Shown here one piece after another: positions 20,144-28,465 of a DNA stretch of 64,000 nt (its first letter is position 1; every line of letters starts with the position of its first letter). A program made the translations under genes and the position numbers. The notes beneath the pieces are model-generated. The model was not told where the DNA came from and searched no databases. It was given only the letters and a program-made list of their open reading frames with translations. Origin of the DNA: an uncultured Marinomonas sp. (lineage in GTDB: Bacteria > Pseudomonadota > Gammaproteobacteria > Pseudomonadales > Marinomonadaceae); contig CANLRQ010000003.1 in assembly GCA_947493575.1 (NCBI GenBank), positions 62,001-126,000 of the forward strand, given 5' to 3'.

Positions 20144-20893
20144 ATGAGGTTTTCTTTGAGCTTTCATTCTAGTTACTCATTTCAGACAATTGGAATTATT
20201 CACTCATGCTATACCCAAAAATTTGGCATACCAAGACAACCGGGGTTAGTCAAAGAAGCAACAGCCACACTAGAATTACTCCCACCTTTTAATAGATTGG
20301 ATACTTTAGAAGGCTTGGATGAGTTTTCTCATATTTGGATACATTTTATCTTTCATAAATGTTTAACGGACAGCTGGAAAGCAAAAGTGCGGCCACCTAG
20401 ACTAGGTGGAAAAAGCAAAGTTGGAGTATTCTCTACAAGAGCAACCCATAGACCCAATCCATTAGGACTATCCGTCGTAAAACTAGGAAAGATTTTTCAA
20501 GAAGGCAAAAAAGTGCTTATAGAATTACATGGAAGCGATTTATTAGATGGCACTCCTGTCGTTGATATAAAGCCCTATTTAACCTATTCTGACTCTATAC
20601 TTGATGCAAAAAGTGGCTTTGCTCCATCACCCCCCAATAAAAAGATCGTTCTTTTCTCTACTACCGCAGAGGAACAATGCCAAGAATACAACAAGCAAAC
20701 CAGACGAAATATTCGTGAATTAATTGCAGAAATTCTTTCACAAGACCCAAGACCATCCTATCTTCATGGAAAAACAGGAAAACTGCATGCTTTTCAGTTG
20801 TGGGACATAGACATTAAATGGCAGGCCAATACAACACACTTCGAAGTACTTTACCTTGAGCCTATTCAATCAGCAAACAAGGAAGCAAGATGA
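20144..20893 (+). CDS. trmO: tRNA (t6A37-N6)-methyltransferase
   Basis: TrmO (TsaA/YaeB family) methylates t6A at position 37 of some threonine tRNAs with S-adenosylmethionine. The 249-residue protein has the family landmarks: GIIHSCYTQKFGIPRQPGLV, LDEFSHIWIHFIFH, GVFSTRATHRPNPLGLS and HGSDLLDGTPVVDIKPYL. The ATG at 20144 lacks a ribosome site. An in-frame TTG at 20156 has GAGG six bases upstream and may be the true start, which would shorten the protein by four residues. It is divergent from proA and overlaps the following small gene by four bases (ATGA). Confidence 0.94.
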   Translation: MRFSLSFHSSYSFQTIGIIHSCYTQKFGIPRQPGLVKEATATLELLPPFNRLDTLEGLDEFSHIWIHFIFHKCLTDSWKAKVRPPRLGGKSKVGVFSTRATHRPNPLGLSVVKLGKIFQEGKKVLIELHGSDLLDGTPVVDIKPYLTYSDSILDAKSGFAPSPPNKKIVLFSTTAEEQCQEYNKQTRRNIRELIAEILSQDPRPSYLHGKTGKLHAFQLWDIDIKWQANTTHFEVLYLEPIQSANKEAR

Positions 20894-21132
20894 TTTCCAA
20901 GAAAGCATTCCTAAAAACATATCAAGACATCAAAAAGCTTAATCCAAATGAAAAAGATCATAACCCACTATATCGATCAAAGAGAGATGAAGAGCTTATA
21001 AAAGAGTATCACTACGCGAAGTTCCAAAAAAACATTCAACAGTTAGCACAAAACGAGTCTTTAAAAGAGTTATTAGAAAAAGATGAATGGAATGATGAAG
21101 ATATCAAGCATTTCTTAGAGCAACTAAAGTAA
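20890..21132 (+). CDS. Small conserved-looking protein of unknown function
   Basis: The 80-residue product is not recognised. It is strongly charged and helical, with heptad-like leucine and lysine spacing (NIQQLAQNESLKELLEKDEWNDEDIKHFLEQLK at the end, shown only in outline) and no membrane segment or cysteine. Its ATG overlaps the trmO stop in an ATGA junction, which argues that it is a real, translationally coupled gene rather than chance. No terminator is visible downstream before the convergent rpsA. Confidence 0.6.
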   Translation: MISKKAFLKTYQDIKKLNPNEKDHNPLYRSKRDEELIKEYHYAKFQKNIQQLAQNESLKELLEKDEWNDEDIKHFLEQLK

Positions 21133-21258
21133 AAAACCAATATTTTCAATAAGTTAAATAAAAAAACAGCCTACTCAATCCTATACCAAAGTTATCCACA
21201 TATTCTGTGCATAGTTTTTTTGTCAACTGAAAAATTAAACATTCAGCACTTTAGCAGC

Positions 21259-21288
21259 AAAAAAAATGCGAGCACAAGGCTCGCATTT
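21259..21288 (-). terminator. Rho-independent terminator after rpsA
   Basis: A 10-bp perfect stem, AAATGCGAGC / GCTCGCATTT with loop CTTGT on the minus strand, is followed by eight T residues. It ends transcription 20 bases past the rpsA stop. No ihfB follows rpsA here. Confidence 0.92.
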
Positions 21289-21307
21289 TACTTTCAATCA
21301 GAAAAAC

Positions 21308-22990
21308 TTAGTTTTGATTTTCTAATTGAGCTTTGATCAAGTCACCAATTGTAGTTGGACCACTTGTTTCAGCTTGTTGCTTCTCAGAATGAGACTTAAG
21401 AGCAGCTTTCTCTTCAGAAGCATCTTTCTGTTTGATAGAAAGAGCAACTGTACGAGCTTTACGATCAAGGCTAATGATCGCAGCTTCAACTTTGTCACCT
21501 TCTTTCAATACAGACGCAGCATCTTCAACACGCTCACGACTCAATTCAGATACTTTAATTGTTGCTTCAACACCGCCAGCAAGAACGACAACAGCACCTT
21601 TAGCATCAACTTCTTTAACAGTACCTTCTACGATAGCGCCTTTGTCATTTTCAGCAGCGAAACCAACAAAAGGATCTTCTTCAAGTTGCTTAACACCTAA
21701 AGAGATACGCTCACGTTCAGCATCGATAGACAACACAACAGTTTCAAGGTTGTCACCTTTCTTATATTGACGAACAGCTTCTTCACCCGTTTCATCCCAA
21801 GAAAGATCAGATAGATGAACAAGACCGTCAATACCGCCTTCAAGACCAATGAACACACCAAAATCAGTAATAGATTTGATTGCGCCAGAGATTTTGTCAC
21901 CTTTGTTGTAAGAAGTAGCGAACTCTTCCCATGGATTAGGAGTACATTGCTTAACACCTAGAGAAATACGACGACGCTCTTCGTCGATGTCTAGGATCAT
22001 AACTTCTACTTCATCACCAATTTGAACAACTTTTGATGGGTGGATGTTCTTATTTGTCCAATCCATTTCAGATACGTGAACAAGACCTTCAACACCTTCT
22101 TCAAGCTCTGCAAAACAACCGTAATCAGTAAGATTAGTAACTTTAGCTGTTACTTTAGTACCTTCTGGGTAACGAGCTTTAATAGCAACCCATGGATCTT
22201 CACCCAATTGCTTAAGGCCAAGAGATACACGATTACGCTCACGATCAAACTTAAGAACTTTAACGTCGATCTCATCACCAACAGCAATGATTTCGCTTGG
22301 GTGCTTGATGCGTTTCCAAGCCATATCAGTGATGTGTAGAAGACCATCAACACCACCAAGATCAACAAATGCACCGTAATCAGTAAGGTTCTTAACGATA
22401 CCTTTAACTTCTTGACCTTCTTCTAGAGAAGCTAGAAGTGTTTCACGTTCTGCACTGTTAGTTGCTTCCATAACTGCGCGACGAGAAACAACAACGTTAT
22501 TACGTTTTTGATCAAGTTTAATAAGTTTAAACTCAAGATCTACACCTTCAAGGTGTGAAGTATCACGGATCGGACGAACGTCAACCAAAGAACCTGGTAA
22601 GAAAGCGCGGATATTAGCGATATCAACTGTGAAGCCACCTTTGACTTTACCATTGATAACACCAACAACAATTTCACTGTTTTCGTATGCTTTCTCAAGA
22701 ACTTCCCAAGTTTCAGCGCGTTTCGCTTTCTCACGAGACAATTTAGTCTCACCGAAACCATCTTCAACAGCATCAAGAGCAACTTTTACTTCGTCGCCGA
22801 CTTTTAAAGTGAACTCACCGCTTTCAGAAAGAAATTGAGCGCGAGGAATAACACCTTCAGATTTTAGACCTGCATGAACAGTTACCCACTCACTATCGAT
22901 ATCAACGATAATACCAGTAACAATCGAGCCTGGAGCCATTTCTACGGTTAACAGGCTTTCTTCAAACAGTTCAGCGAAGCTTTGAGTCAT
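21308..22990 (-). CDS. rpsA: 30S ribosomal protein S1
   Basis: S1 brings mRNA to the 30S subunit and unfolds structured leaders. The 560-residue protein has six S1 (OB-fold) repeats, the last four with the repeated signature [26 protein letters not shown] or variants (about residues 185 to 520). It ends in a lysine- and glutamine-rich tail. The ribosome site AAAGGA lies eight bases before the ATG. The leader contains two hairpins (23008-23048), as expected for a gene repressed by its own product. It is the last gene before a terminator, and cmk lies about 210 bases upstream. Confidence 0.98.
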   Translation of the reverse strand: MTQSFAELFEESLLTVEMAPGSIVTGIIVDIDSEWVTVHAGLKSEGVIPRAQFLSESGEFTLKVGDEVKVALDAVEDGFGETKLSREKAKRAETWEVLEKAYENSEIVVGVINGKVKGGFTVDIANIRAFLPGSLVDVRPIRDTSHLEGVDLEFKLIKLDQKRNNVVVSRRAVMEATNSAERETLLASLEEGQEVKGIVKNLTDYGAFVDLGGVDGLLHITDMAWKRIKHPSEIIAVGDEIDVKVLKFDRERNRVSLGLKQLGEDPWVAIKARYPEGTKVTAKVTNLTDYGCFAELEEGVEGLVHVSEMDWTNKNIHPSKVVQIGDEVEVMILDIDEERRRISLGVKQCTPNPWEEFATSYNKGDKISGAIKSITDFGVFIGLEGGIDGLVHLSDLSWDETGEEAVRQYKKGDNLETVVLSIDAERERISLGVKQLEEDPFVGFAAENDKGAIVEGTVKEVDAKGAVVVLAGGVEATIKVSELSRERVEDAASVLKEGDKVEAAIISLDRKARTVALSIKQKDASEEKAALKSHSEKQQAETSGPTTIGDLIKAQLENQN

Positions 22991-23007
22991 TGTGTTTCCT
23001 TTAAATT

Positions 23008-23048
23008 AGTACGCTAGCGTACTTTAACCGTATTACCAGCCCATACGG
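23008..23048 (-). promoter_or_regulatory. Structured rpsA leader (probable S1 autoregulation site)
   Basis: In the minus-strand leader of rpsA there is a hairpin CCGTAT/ATACGG (23028-23048) and a perfect 16-base palindrome AGTACGCTAGCGTACT (23008-23023) just before the ribosome site AAAGGA. S1 in E. coli represses its own translation by binding a multi-hairpin leader. This arrangement is similar in kind; equivalence is inferred. Confidence 0.5.
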
Positions 23049-23198
23049 GGTCATTTTATGATGATGCAAAACAGATTTGGCTGGTCTCTGCTTTGACTAA
23101 AAATTTATACATGTACCAAGTAATAGAACAGTATAGTCGTTCTATCAAAAAAGACTAAATAACGAGCTCTTAATCATTTAATTTGTAAGTTATTTACC

Positions 23199-23882
23199 TT
23201 ACAAAACACCCTTTTTTGAGACTTCTTTTAGAATAACTTCGACTACGTCATCGATAGATATCGAAGTACTGTCTATTACCGTTGCTTCAATTGCTGGAAC
23301 AAGAGGAGCGATTGCCCTATTAGCATCACGCTCATCTCTTTCTTTAATAGAAGCTACTAAACCCTGAAGACTAACATCCTCACCCTTTTCTTGCAATTGC
23401 AAAAAGCGTCGACGCCCTCTTTCTTCAGCAGATGCAGTAAGAAAAATCTTCACCGTTGCCCCAGGAAACACCACTGTCCCCATATCACGCCCATCAGCAA
23501 CCAACCCAGGATCTTGAGCAAATGCACGTTGACGTAATAACAACCCTTCTCTGACTGAAGGAATGGAAGCAAGAATGGAAGCTTGATTGCCCACTTCTTC
23601 AGTTCGGATTGCTTGAGTAACAACCTCTCCTTCTAGAACAATATCTAATTTACCATCTGCATCTTGTAAAAACTGAATATCTAAATGCTCAGCCAACACT
23701 TGGAGAGTTTCATGATCGTCAATGGACATATCATGATGAGACACTGCAAGCGCCAATAAACGGTATAACGCACCACTATCTAAAAGATGCCACCCCAATT
23801 TATCTGCCAGAATCTGACTTACAGTACCTTTACCTGCACCACTAGGTCCATCAATTGCGATAACAGGAGATTGATTTATCAT
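23199..23882 (-). CDS. cmk: Cytidylate kinase
   Basis: Cmk phosphorylates CMP and dCMP to the diphosphates with ATP. The 227-residue protein has the P-loop GPSGAGKGT (12-20), the substrate segment LLDSGALYRLLAL, the conserved VADGRDMGTVVFP and the lid region RGRRRFLQLQEKG. It lies 19 bases after tyrA-aroA with GAGG before its ATG, in the order tyrA/aroA-cmk-rpsA seen across gammaproteobacteria. Nothing is unusual. Confidence 0.97.
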   Translation of the reverse strand: MINQSPVIAIDGPSGAGKGTVSQILADKLGWHLLDSGALYRLLALAVSHHDMSIDDHETLQVLAEHLDIQFLQDADGKLDIVLEGEVVTQAIRTEEVGNQASILASIPSVREGLLLRQRAFAQDPGLVADGRDMGTVVFPGATVKIFLTASAEERGRRRFLQLQEKGEDVSLQGLVASIKERDERDANRAIAPLVPAIEATVIDSTSISIDDVVEVILKEVSKKGVL

Positions 23883-23901
23883 ATTACTTCCTCTTTCAAA
23901 A

Positions 23902-26145
23902 CTACTGCGCTACCGAACACTGAATACCAAGTGACTCAGTAACACGCTCAAACTCATTAAATTCTTCAAATAGTCCAAAACAATCTTGAACCTTTATTAC
24001 ACCAGAACTTCTTGCACCCAATGCCATTTGCGCCATAGCCAATAAATAATCACCAGCGCAATCCAATTCTCCACCTTGAGGTGTTGAACCTTCAATCTCA
24101 ACATAGTCATTCCCAATAGAGCAAACCACTCCCAATTTCATAAAAGAGTCAACCAAACTCCTAAGCCTTTCTTCACACTCAAAAGGCAGTTTGCTCAACC
24201 CATTTATTCGGCTGCTCCCTTTTGCAAATACCGCTGCAACACAAAGAAACACCAACTCTTCACGCACTAAAAATGCCTCATCTTCATTAATAGAAAACGC
24301 CGACAAAGACGAGAACTGTATAGAGATTTTTTCTGACACTTCAGGAATGCTATTTAACGATGACAAAGTTGCTATATTAGCACCAGATTTTTTCAAAAGA
24401 GACAAATATCCAGTTCTTGTACTATTAATCAGTACATTTTCAATTTCCAACTTAGAGCCAGGAAGAATCGTCGCTAATAATATAAGCCATGCGGTTTTTG
24501 TCACATCGGCAGGTAAGGTTATGTCCGCTGCCTTTAATCGCCTATCTTTAGGGTATTCAAATGAATCAGACTTCGCCTGCAATTCGCACCCAAATGCAGA
24601 CATTAAATTTTCTGTATGGTTTCGATTCAATACCGCTGTACCAAAACCAACATTACCTGAAACATAACAACCAGCAAGAATTGCTGCCATTTTTGCTTGA
24701 GCGTAAGAGCCTTGAACAGCAATATCCGATTGAGGCAATCTATTAGGCTTAATATGAACCGGCAACCCAGACGAAACCGACGCAGAAACATCCGCACCCA
24801 TTGATTTCACAACAGATAAAACATCATTTAATGGCAAATTCAATAACTCACCTTCACCAACTAAAGATACATCAAAATTCTGCCCCGCTAATACAGGCAA
24901 CAATATATACAAGGTTGTAGACGAATTACCAACATTGATTGGCGCAATAGGTGCCTTTAATCCACACAAGCCAACACCATGAATACGCAACCTATCCTCA
25001 CCGTATTCTTCAATAACAACCCCCATATCCCTAAAGGCTTGAACAGTTAGCTTGGCATTAGAACCAATATCTAAATTACTCAGCACACTCACCCCTTCAG
25101 CAAGAGCAGCCATTGCAATCGCCCTATGGGATAAAGACTTATCACCAGATAAAGAAACCTTCCCTTTGACTGAACTCATTAATGGAAATGATACTCCTAT
25201 CGACGCAACAGAAGCTTCATTACCAGCACCCCTCTCCTCTAGCAAACGCATAAAATGATCTCTAGCGGATTTCGCCCTAGTAAATACGCCAAACATTGAA
25301 GCACTATCAGAGGTCTCAATTGCCCCCTTCATTTCTTCAAGTCGATCCATAAATTCTTTTAAAACAACTAAGGTAGCGTCTTTGTTGGCCAGAAACACAT
25401 CTCTCCACATCACAGGGTCACTGGATGCAATTCGAGTAAAGTCTCTAAAGCCACCAGCAGCAAAACGAAAAACGTCTTGCCTTAGATCACTGTTCGCCAA
25501 TGAATCAACCAAGGTATAAGCAAGAAGGTGAGGTAAGTGGCTAGAACCAGCCAAAACAAGATCGTGATGATCAACATCCATACTGACAACTTCAGCCCCA
25601 ATCGCAGACCAAAACATATGCAATTGATCAAGAAGTTGCAGATCACTTGTCACCGAAGGAGTAACTATGACCTTATGATGCTCAAATAAGTTGGGGTTCG
25701 CTGCCAAAACCCCGCTTTTTTCTGCACCCGCTATAGGATGGCCCGGAATAAAATTGGCCGGCACTTCGCCAAAAACACGCTTAGCAGACGCAATAATACT
25801 TGCTTTAGTTGAGCCAACATCCGTGACCAAAGTATTTGATTTCAACATAGGAGCAATGACCTCAAGCACATGCTCCATCGCCCTCACAGGCGTCGCCAAT
25901 AAAATAATGTCCATTTTGGCAATAACATCAGGAGTAAGCTCAACAGCAAAATCAATAACACCTGTTGAAACCCCTAATGACAATTCCGTCTCCCGACGAT
26001 CAGACCCATATAATGTTGCCAAACCTCTATCTTTCAATGCTTTTGCAACGGACCCGCCAATCATTCCTAAACCAATGATTAACACATTACCAAAACCTTG
26101 AGAAACCTGTACTTCTTCCGGCACGGACAACGAAACCTCCACCAA
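23902..26145 (-). CDS. tyrA: Prephenate dehydrogenase fused to a degenerate EPSP synthase domain
   Basis: The 747-residue protein joins TyrA (about 1-310; prephenate to 4-hydroxyphenylpyruvate) to an AroA-like domain (about 318-747). TyrA looks intact: GLGMIGG at 25-31 and catalytic His136 in PGHPIAGAEKSG. The AroA half keeps GDKSLSHR (334-341) but differs where E. coli AroA is invariant: GNAGTAMR became GNSSTTLY (Ser409, Tyr413), Arg124 became Leu437, Lys340 and Glu341 became Glu656 and Cys657, and His385-Arg386 became Tyr700-Leu701. EPSP synthase activity is therefore doubtful. The frame is unbroken. The first codon is TTG at 26145; GGAGG at 26136-26140 suggests translation may really begin at TTG 26130 or GTG 26124. 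It lies between pheA and cmk; the hisC gene that often intervenes is absent. Confidence 0.93.
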   Translation of the reverse strand: MVEVSLSVPEEVQVSQGFGNVLIIGLGMIGGSVAKALKDRGLATLYGSDRRETELSLGVSTGVIDFAVELTPDVIAKMDIILLATPVRAMEHVLEVIAPMLKSNTLVTDVGSTKASIIASAKRVFGEVPANFIPGHPIAGAEKSGVLAANPNLFEHHKVIVTPSVTSDLQLLDQLHMFWSAIGAEVVSMDVDHHDLVLAGSSHLPHLLAYTLVDSLANSDLRQDVFRFAAGGFRDFTRIASSDPVMWRDVFLANKDATLVVLKEFMDRLEEMKGAIETSDSASMFGVFTRAKSARDHFMRLLEERGAGNEASVASIGVSFPLMSSVKGKVSLSGDKSLSHRAIAMAALAEGVSVLSNLDIGSNAKLTVQAFRDMGVVIEEYGEDRLRIHGVGLCGLKAPIAPINVGNSSTTLYILLPVLAGQNFDVSLVGEGELLNLPLNDVLSVVKSMGADVSASVSSGLPVHIKPNRLPQSDIAVQGSYAQAKMAAILAGCYVSGNVGFGTAVLNRNHTENLMSAFGCELQAKSDSFEYPKDRRLKAADITLPADVTKTAWLILLATILPGSKLEIENVLINSTRTGYLSLLKKSGANIATLSSLNSIPEVSEKISIQFSSLSAFSINEDEAFLVREELVFLCVAAVFAKGSSRINGLSKLPFECEERLRSLVDSFMKLGVVCSIGNDYVEIEGSTPQGGELDCAGDYLLAMAQMALGARSSGVIKVQDCFGLFEEFNEFERVTESLGIQCSVAQ

Positions 26146-26184
26146 ACGACACCAACTAAGACAAAAAACTAATCAAATCTACAA

Positions 26185-27306
26185 TCACAAAACAGCAACT
26201 GGATATGACCCCAATACTTTAACCTCGGAAGCGCATGCTCGTAATTCTTTAATTAAAGCCTGAGAAGCCTCATCCTCATAATGCCCTTCAAAATCAATAT
26301 AAAAAATATACCCCCACTTACTCATTAAAGAAGGGCGAGTTTCTAACCGAGTCATGCTTACACCAAGACGCTTAAATGGCTCAAGCAGACTGTACAATGC
26401 ACCCGCTTCATTTTTTGCACTAATAAGTAAGGATGTTTTATCTTTTCCACTTGCAGGAACAACCTGATGACCAATAATTAAAAAGCGTGTCGTGTTATCT
26501 GGTCGATCTTCAATATTAGAAGAAACCTTTGTCAGGCCATAAAGCTCACAGGCAATTTCACCCGCAATTGCTGCAGTTGCACGACCGTTTTTTGCCGACT
26601 CAGCCGCCATTTTTGCAGCTTCAGCATTAGAGTTAACCGCAATTCGTTCAGCATGCGGCCAATAGCGGTCTAACCAAGCTCGACACTGAGCGAGAGATTG
26701 TTGATGGGAGTAAATATGCGTCACTTCATCAGGATTAACCGAAGGAGCAATCAGCAAATGATGATGAATTCGCTCCTCAACTTCACCACATATCTTCAAT
26801 TGAGAATCCCTGAAGCTATCTAGTGTATGATTTACAACACCTTCTGTTGAGTTTTCAACCGGAACAACACCATAGTTGGCCGAACCAGACTCAACTTCTC
26901 TAAAAACCTCATCAATCGCCGCCATCGGAGCACTAATGATCGATTTACCGAAATGCTTAATAGACGCTTGTTGAGTATAGGTTCCTTCAGGCCCCAAAAA
27001 AGCAATCCTCACCGGTTTCTCTAAAGCCAAACAAGAAGACATTATTTGCCTAAAAATGCGAGCCATTTCTTCATTACCAAGAGGCCCTTCATTTCTTTCC
27101 ATTACCCGCCTTAGGACCTGAGCCTCTCTTTCTGGACGATAGAAAACAACCGCTTCTCCACCTTGATCGGCCAACTTAACTTCAGCAACTTTTTGAGCAC
27201 ACTGCGCACGCTCATTAATAAGCTGCTGAATTTCACTGTCTATTGCATCAATACGATTACGCAATAGAGGCAAAGTCAAAGGAACACTTTTATTTTGATC
27301 CACCAT
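26185..27306 (-). CDS. pheA: Bifunctional chorismate mutase / prephenate dehydratase
   Basis: The P-protein converts chorismate to prephenate and then to phenylpyruvate, for phenylalanine. The 373-residue sequence has an AroQ chorismate mutase domain (about 12-95: LLRNRIDAIDSEIQQLINER, FYRPEREAQVL), a dehydratase domain (about 100-275: AFLGPEGTYTQQA, VVPVENSTEGVV, DNTTRFLIIG with the TRF motif) and a C-terminal ACT domain with ETRPSLMSKWGYIFYIDFEGH (from about residue 310), the phenylalanine-binding region. It is four bases downstream of serC and upstream of tyrA-aroA. Confidence 0.97.
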   Translation of the reverse strand: MVDQNKSVPLTLPLLRNRIDAIDSEIQQLINERAQCAQKVAEVKLADQGGEAVVFYRPEREAQVLRRVMERNEGPLGNEEMARIFRQIMSSCLALEKPVRIAFLGPEGTYTQQASIKHFGKSIISAPMAAIDEVFREVESGSANYGVVPVENSTEGVVNHTLDSFRDSQLKICGEVEERIHHHLLIAPSVNPDEVTHIYSHQQSLAQCRAWLDRYWPHAERIAVNSNAEAAKMAAESAKNGRATAAIAGEIACELYGLTKVSSNIEDRPDNTTRFLIIGHQVVPASGKDKTSLLISAKNEAGALYSLLEPFKRLGVSMTRLETRPSLMSKWGYIFYIDFEGHYEDEASQALIKELRACASEVKVLGSYPVAVL

Positions 27307-27311
27307 GTTAA

Positions 27312-28391
27312 TTACCCGTAGCGCTTTTCAAATGACAACATAAAGTCCACTAACGCCTGAACCCCTTCATAAGGCATAGCATTATAGATACTCGCCCTCA
27401 TTCCGCCAACAGAACGATGACCAGCCAATGTTTTCAGACCAGCACGCTCAGATTCTAATAAAAATGTTTTTTCCAAAGATCCATCAGCTAATACGAATGG
27501 AACATTCATTCTTGAACGAGAAGCAGACTGAATTGGATTAGAATAAAAAGCACTGTCATCAATAGTTTTATATAAAAGCTCTGCTTTTTTGACATTCACA
27601 GCCTCTATCGCAGAAACCCCACCCTGCCTTTCTAACCACTCAAAGACCAAATCGGCAAGATAAATCGCAAACGTTGGCGGTGTATTTATCATCGAATCAT
27701 TTGCCGCTAAATGAGAAAAGTTCCAAGTAGTAGGCAAAGACTCCTGACTCCTAGCAAGTAAATCTTTTCTAACAATACAGATCACAACGCCTGCAGGACC
27801 CACATTTTTCTGAGCGCCAGCATAAATCACCCCAAATTTACTAACATCAATTTCTCGTGACAGTATTGTTGATGAAAGATCGGCTATAATGGGTAATTCT
27901 GTACTTGGAAGTTCTGCAAACTCCACCCCACCAATCGTTTCATTAGGAGTGATATGCAAATAAGCCGCCGACTCATCTATCACCCAATCCGCACAGCCTG
28001 GTGCATAGGTGTAGTTTTCTTCTTTCGAAGAGGCTACCACTTTAACATCACCGTATTTCTTCGCTTCTTTTATAGCTTTTGCAGACCAAACACCGGTATC
28101 TAGATAACAAGAACGCTCAAAACCTGACATTAAATTAGCAGGAATTTGGGAAAATAGAGTTGATGCACCGCCTTGAGCGAACATAATTTCATAGTCATCA
28201 CTGATATTTAAAAGCCTTGCTAAGCGCTCTTTCGCAGAATGCAAAATTGAGACAAACTCTTTACTTCTATGACTCATTTCCATTACAGACACACCAGCGC
28301 CCTGCCAGTCCAGCATTTCTTTTTGCGCTTGCAACAACACTTCTTCAGGCAACGCAGCAGGACCAGAACAAAAGTTATAAACTCGACTCAT
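27312..28391 (-). CDS. serC: Phosphoserine aminotransferase
   Basis: SerC makes 3-phosphoserine from 3-phosphohydroxypyruvate and glutamate, and also acts in pyridoxal phosphate synthesis. The 359-residue protein starts MSRVYNFCSGPAALP, as usual for the family. Lys195 in YAGAQKNVGPAG is the cofactor lysine, and HRSVGGMRASIYNAMPYEGV lies near the end. The start at 28391 gives the standard length and has AGAGG 11 bases upstream; a longer frame to 28424 adds only 11 unrelated residues. It follows the gyrA terminator by about 40 bases and leads serC-pheA-tyrA/aroA-cmk. Confidence 0.97.
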   Translation of the reverse strand: MSRVYNFCSGPAALPEEVLLQAQKEMLDWQGAGVSVMEMSHRSKEFVSILHSAKERLARLLNISDDYEIMFAQGGASTLFSQIPANLMSGFERSCYLDTGVWSAKAIKEAKKYGDVKVVASSKEENYTYAPGCADWVIDESAAYLHITPNETIGGVEFAELPSTELPIIADLSSTILSREIDVSKFGVIYAGAQKNVGPAGVVICIVRKDLLARSQESLPTTWNFSHLAANDSMINTPPTFAIYLADLVFEWLERQGGVSAIEAVNVKKAELLYKTIDDSAFYSNPIQSASRSRMNVPFVLADGSLEKTFLLESERAGLKTLAGHRSVGGMRASIYNAMPYEGVQALVDFMLSFEKRYG

Positions 28392-28430
28392 TCCAACAAA
28401 CACCTCTATAACTAGAACTTTCAAATCAAC

Positions 28431-28460
28431 AAAAAAATGCGGTCAAAGCGACCGCATTTT
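28431..28460 (-). terminator. Rho-independent terminator after gyrA
   Basis: An 11-bp perfect stem, AAAATGCGGTC / GACCGCATTTT (loop GCTTT on the minus strand), runs into seven T residues six bases past the gyrA stop. It separates gyrA from serC. Confidence 0.93.
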
Positions 28461-28465
28461 AGACT

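Noticed and set aside
21480-22420. Internal sequence repeats inside rpsA
   Set aside because: They are the six S1 domains of the protein, not DNA repeats of separate origin.
21326-22838. Several long antisense frames across rpsA
   Set aside because: They are mirrors of the strongly biased S1 coding sequence with no start context of their own.
23902-25190. A frameshift or sequencing error as the cause of the degenerate AroA half
   Set aside because: Conserved blocks (GDKSLSHR, STRTGYLSLL, CVAAVFAKG) remain in register on both sides of each substituted motif, so these are point changes.
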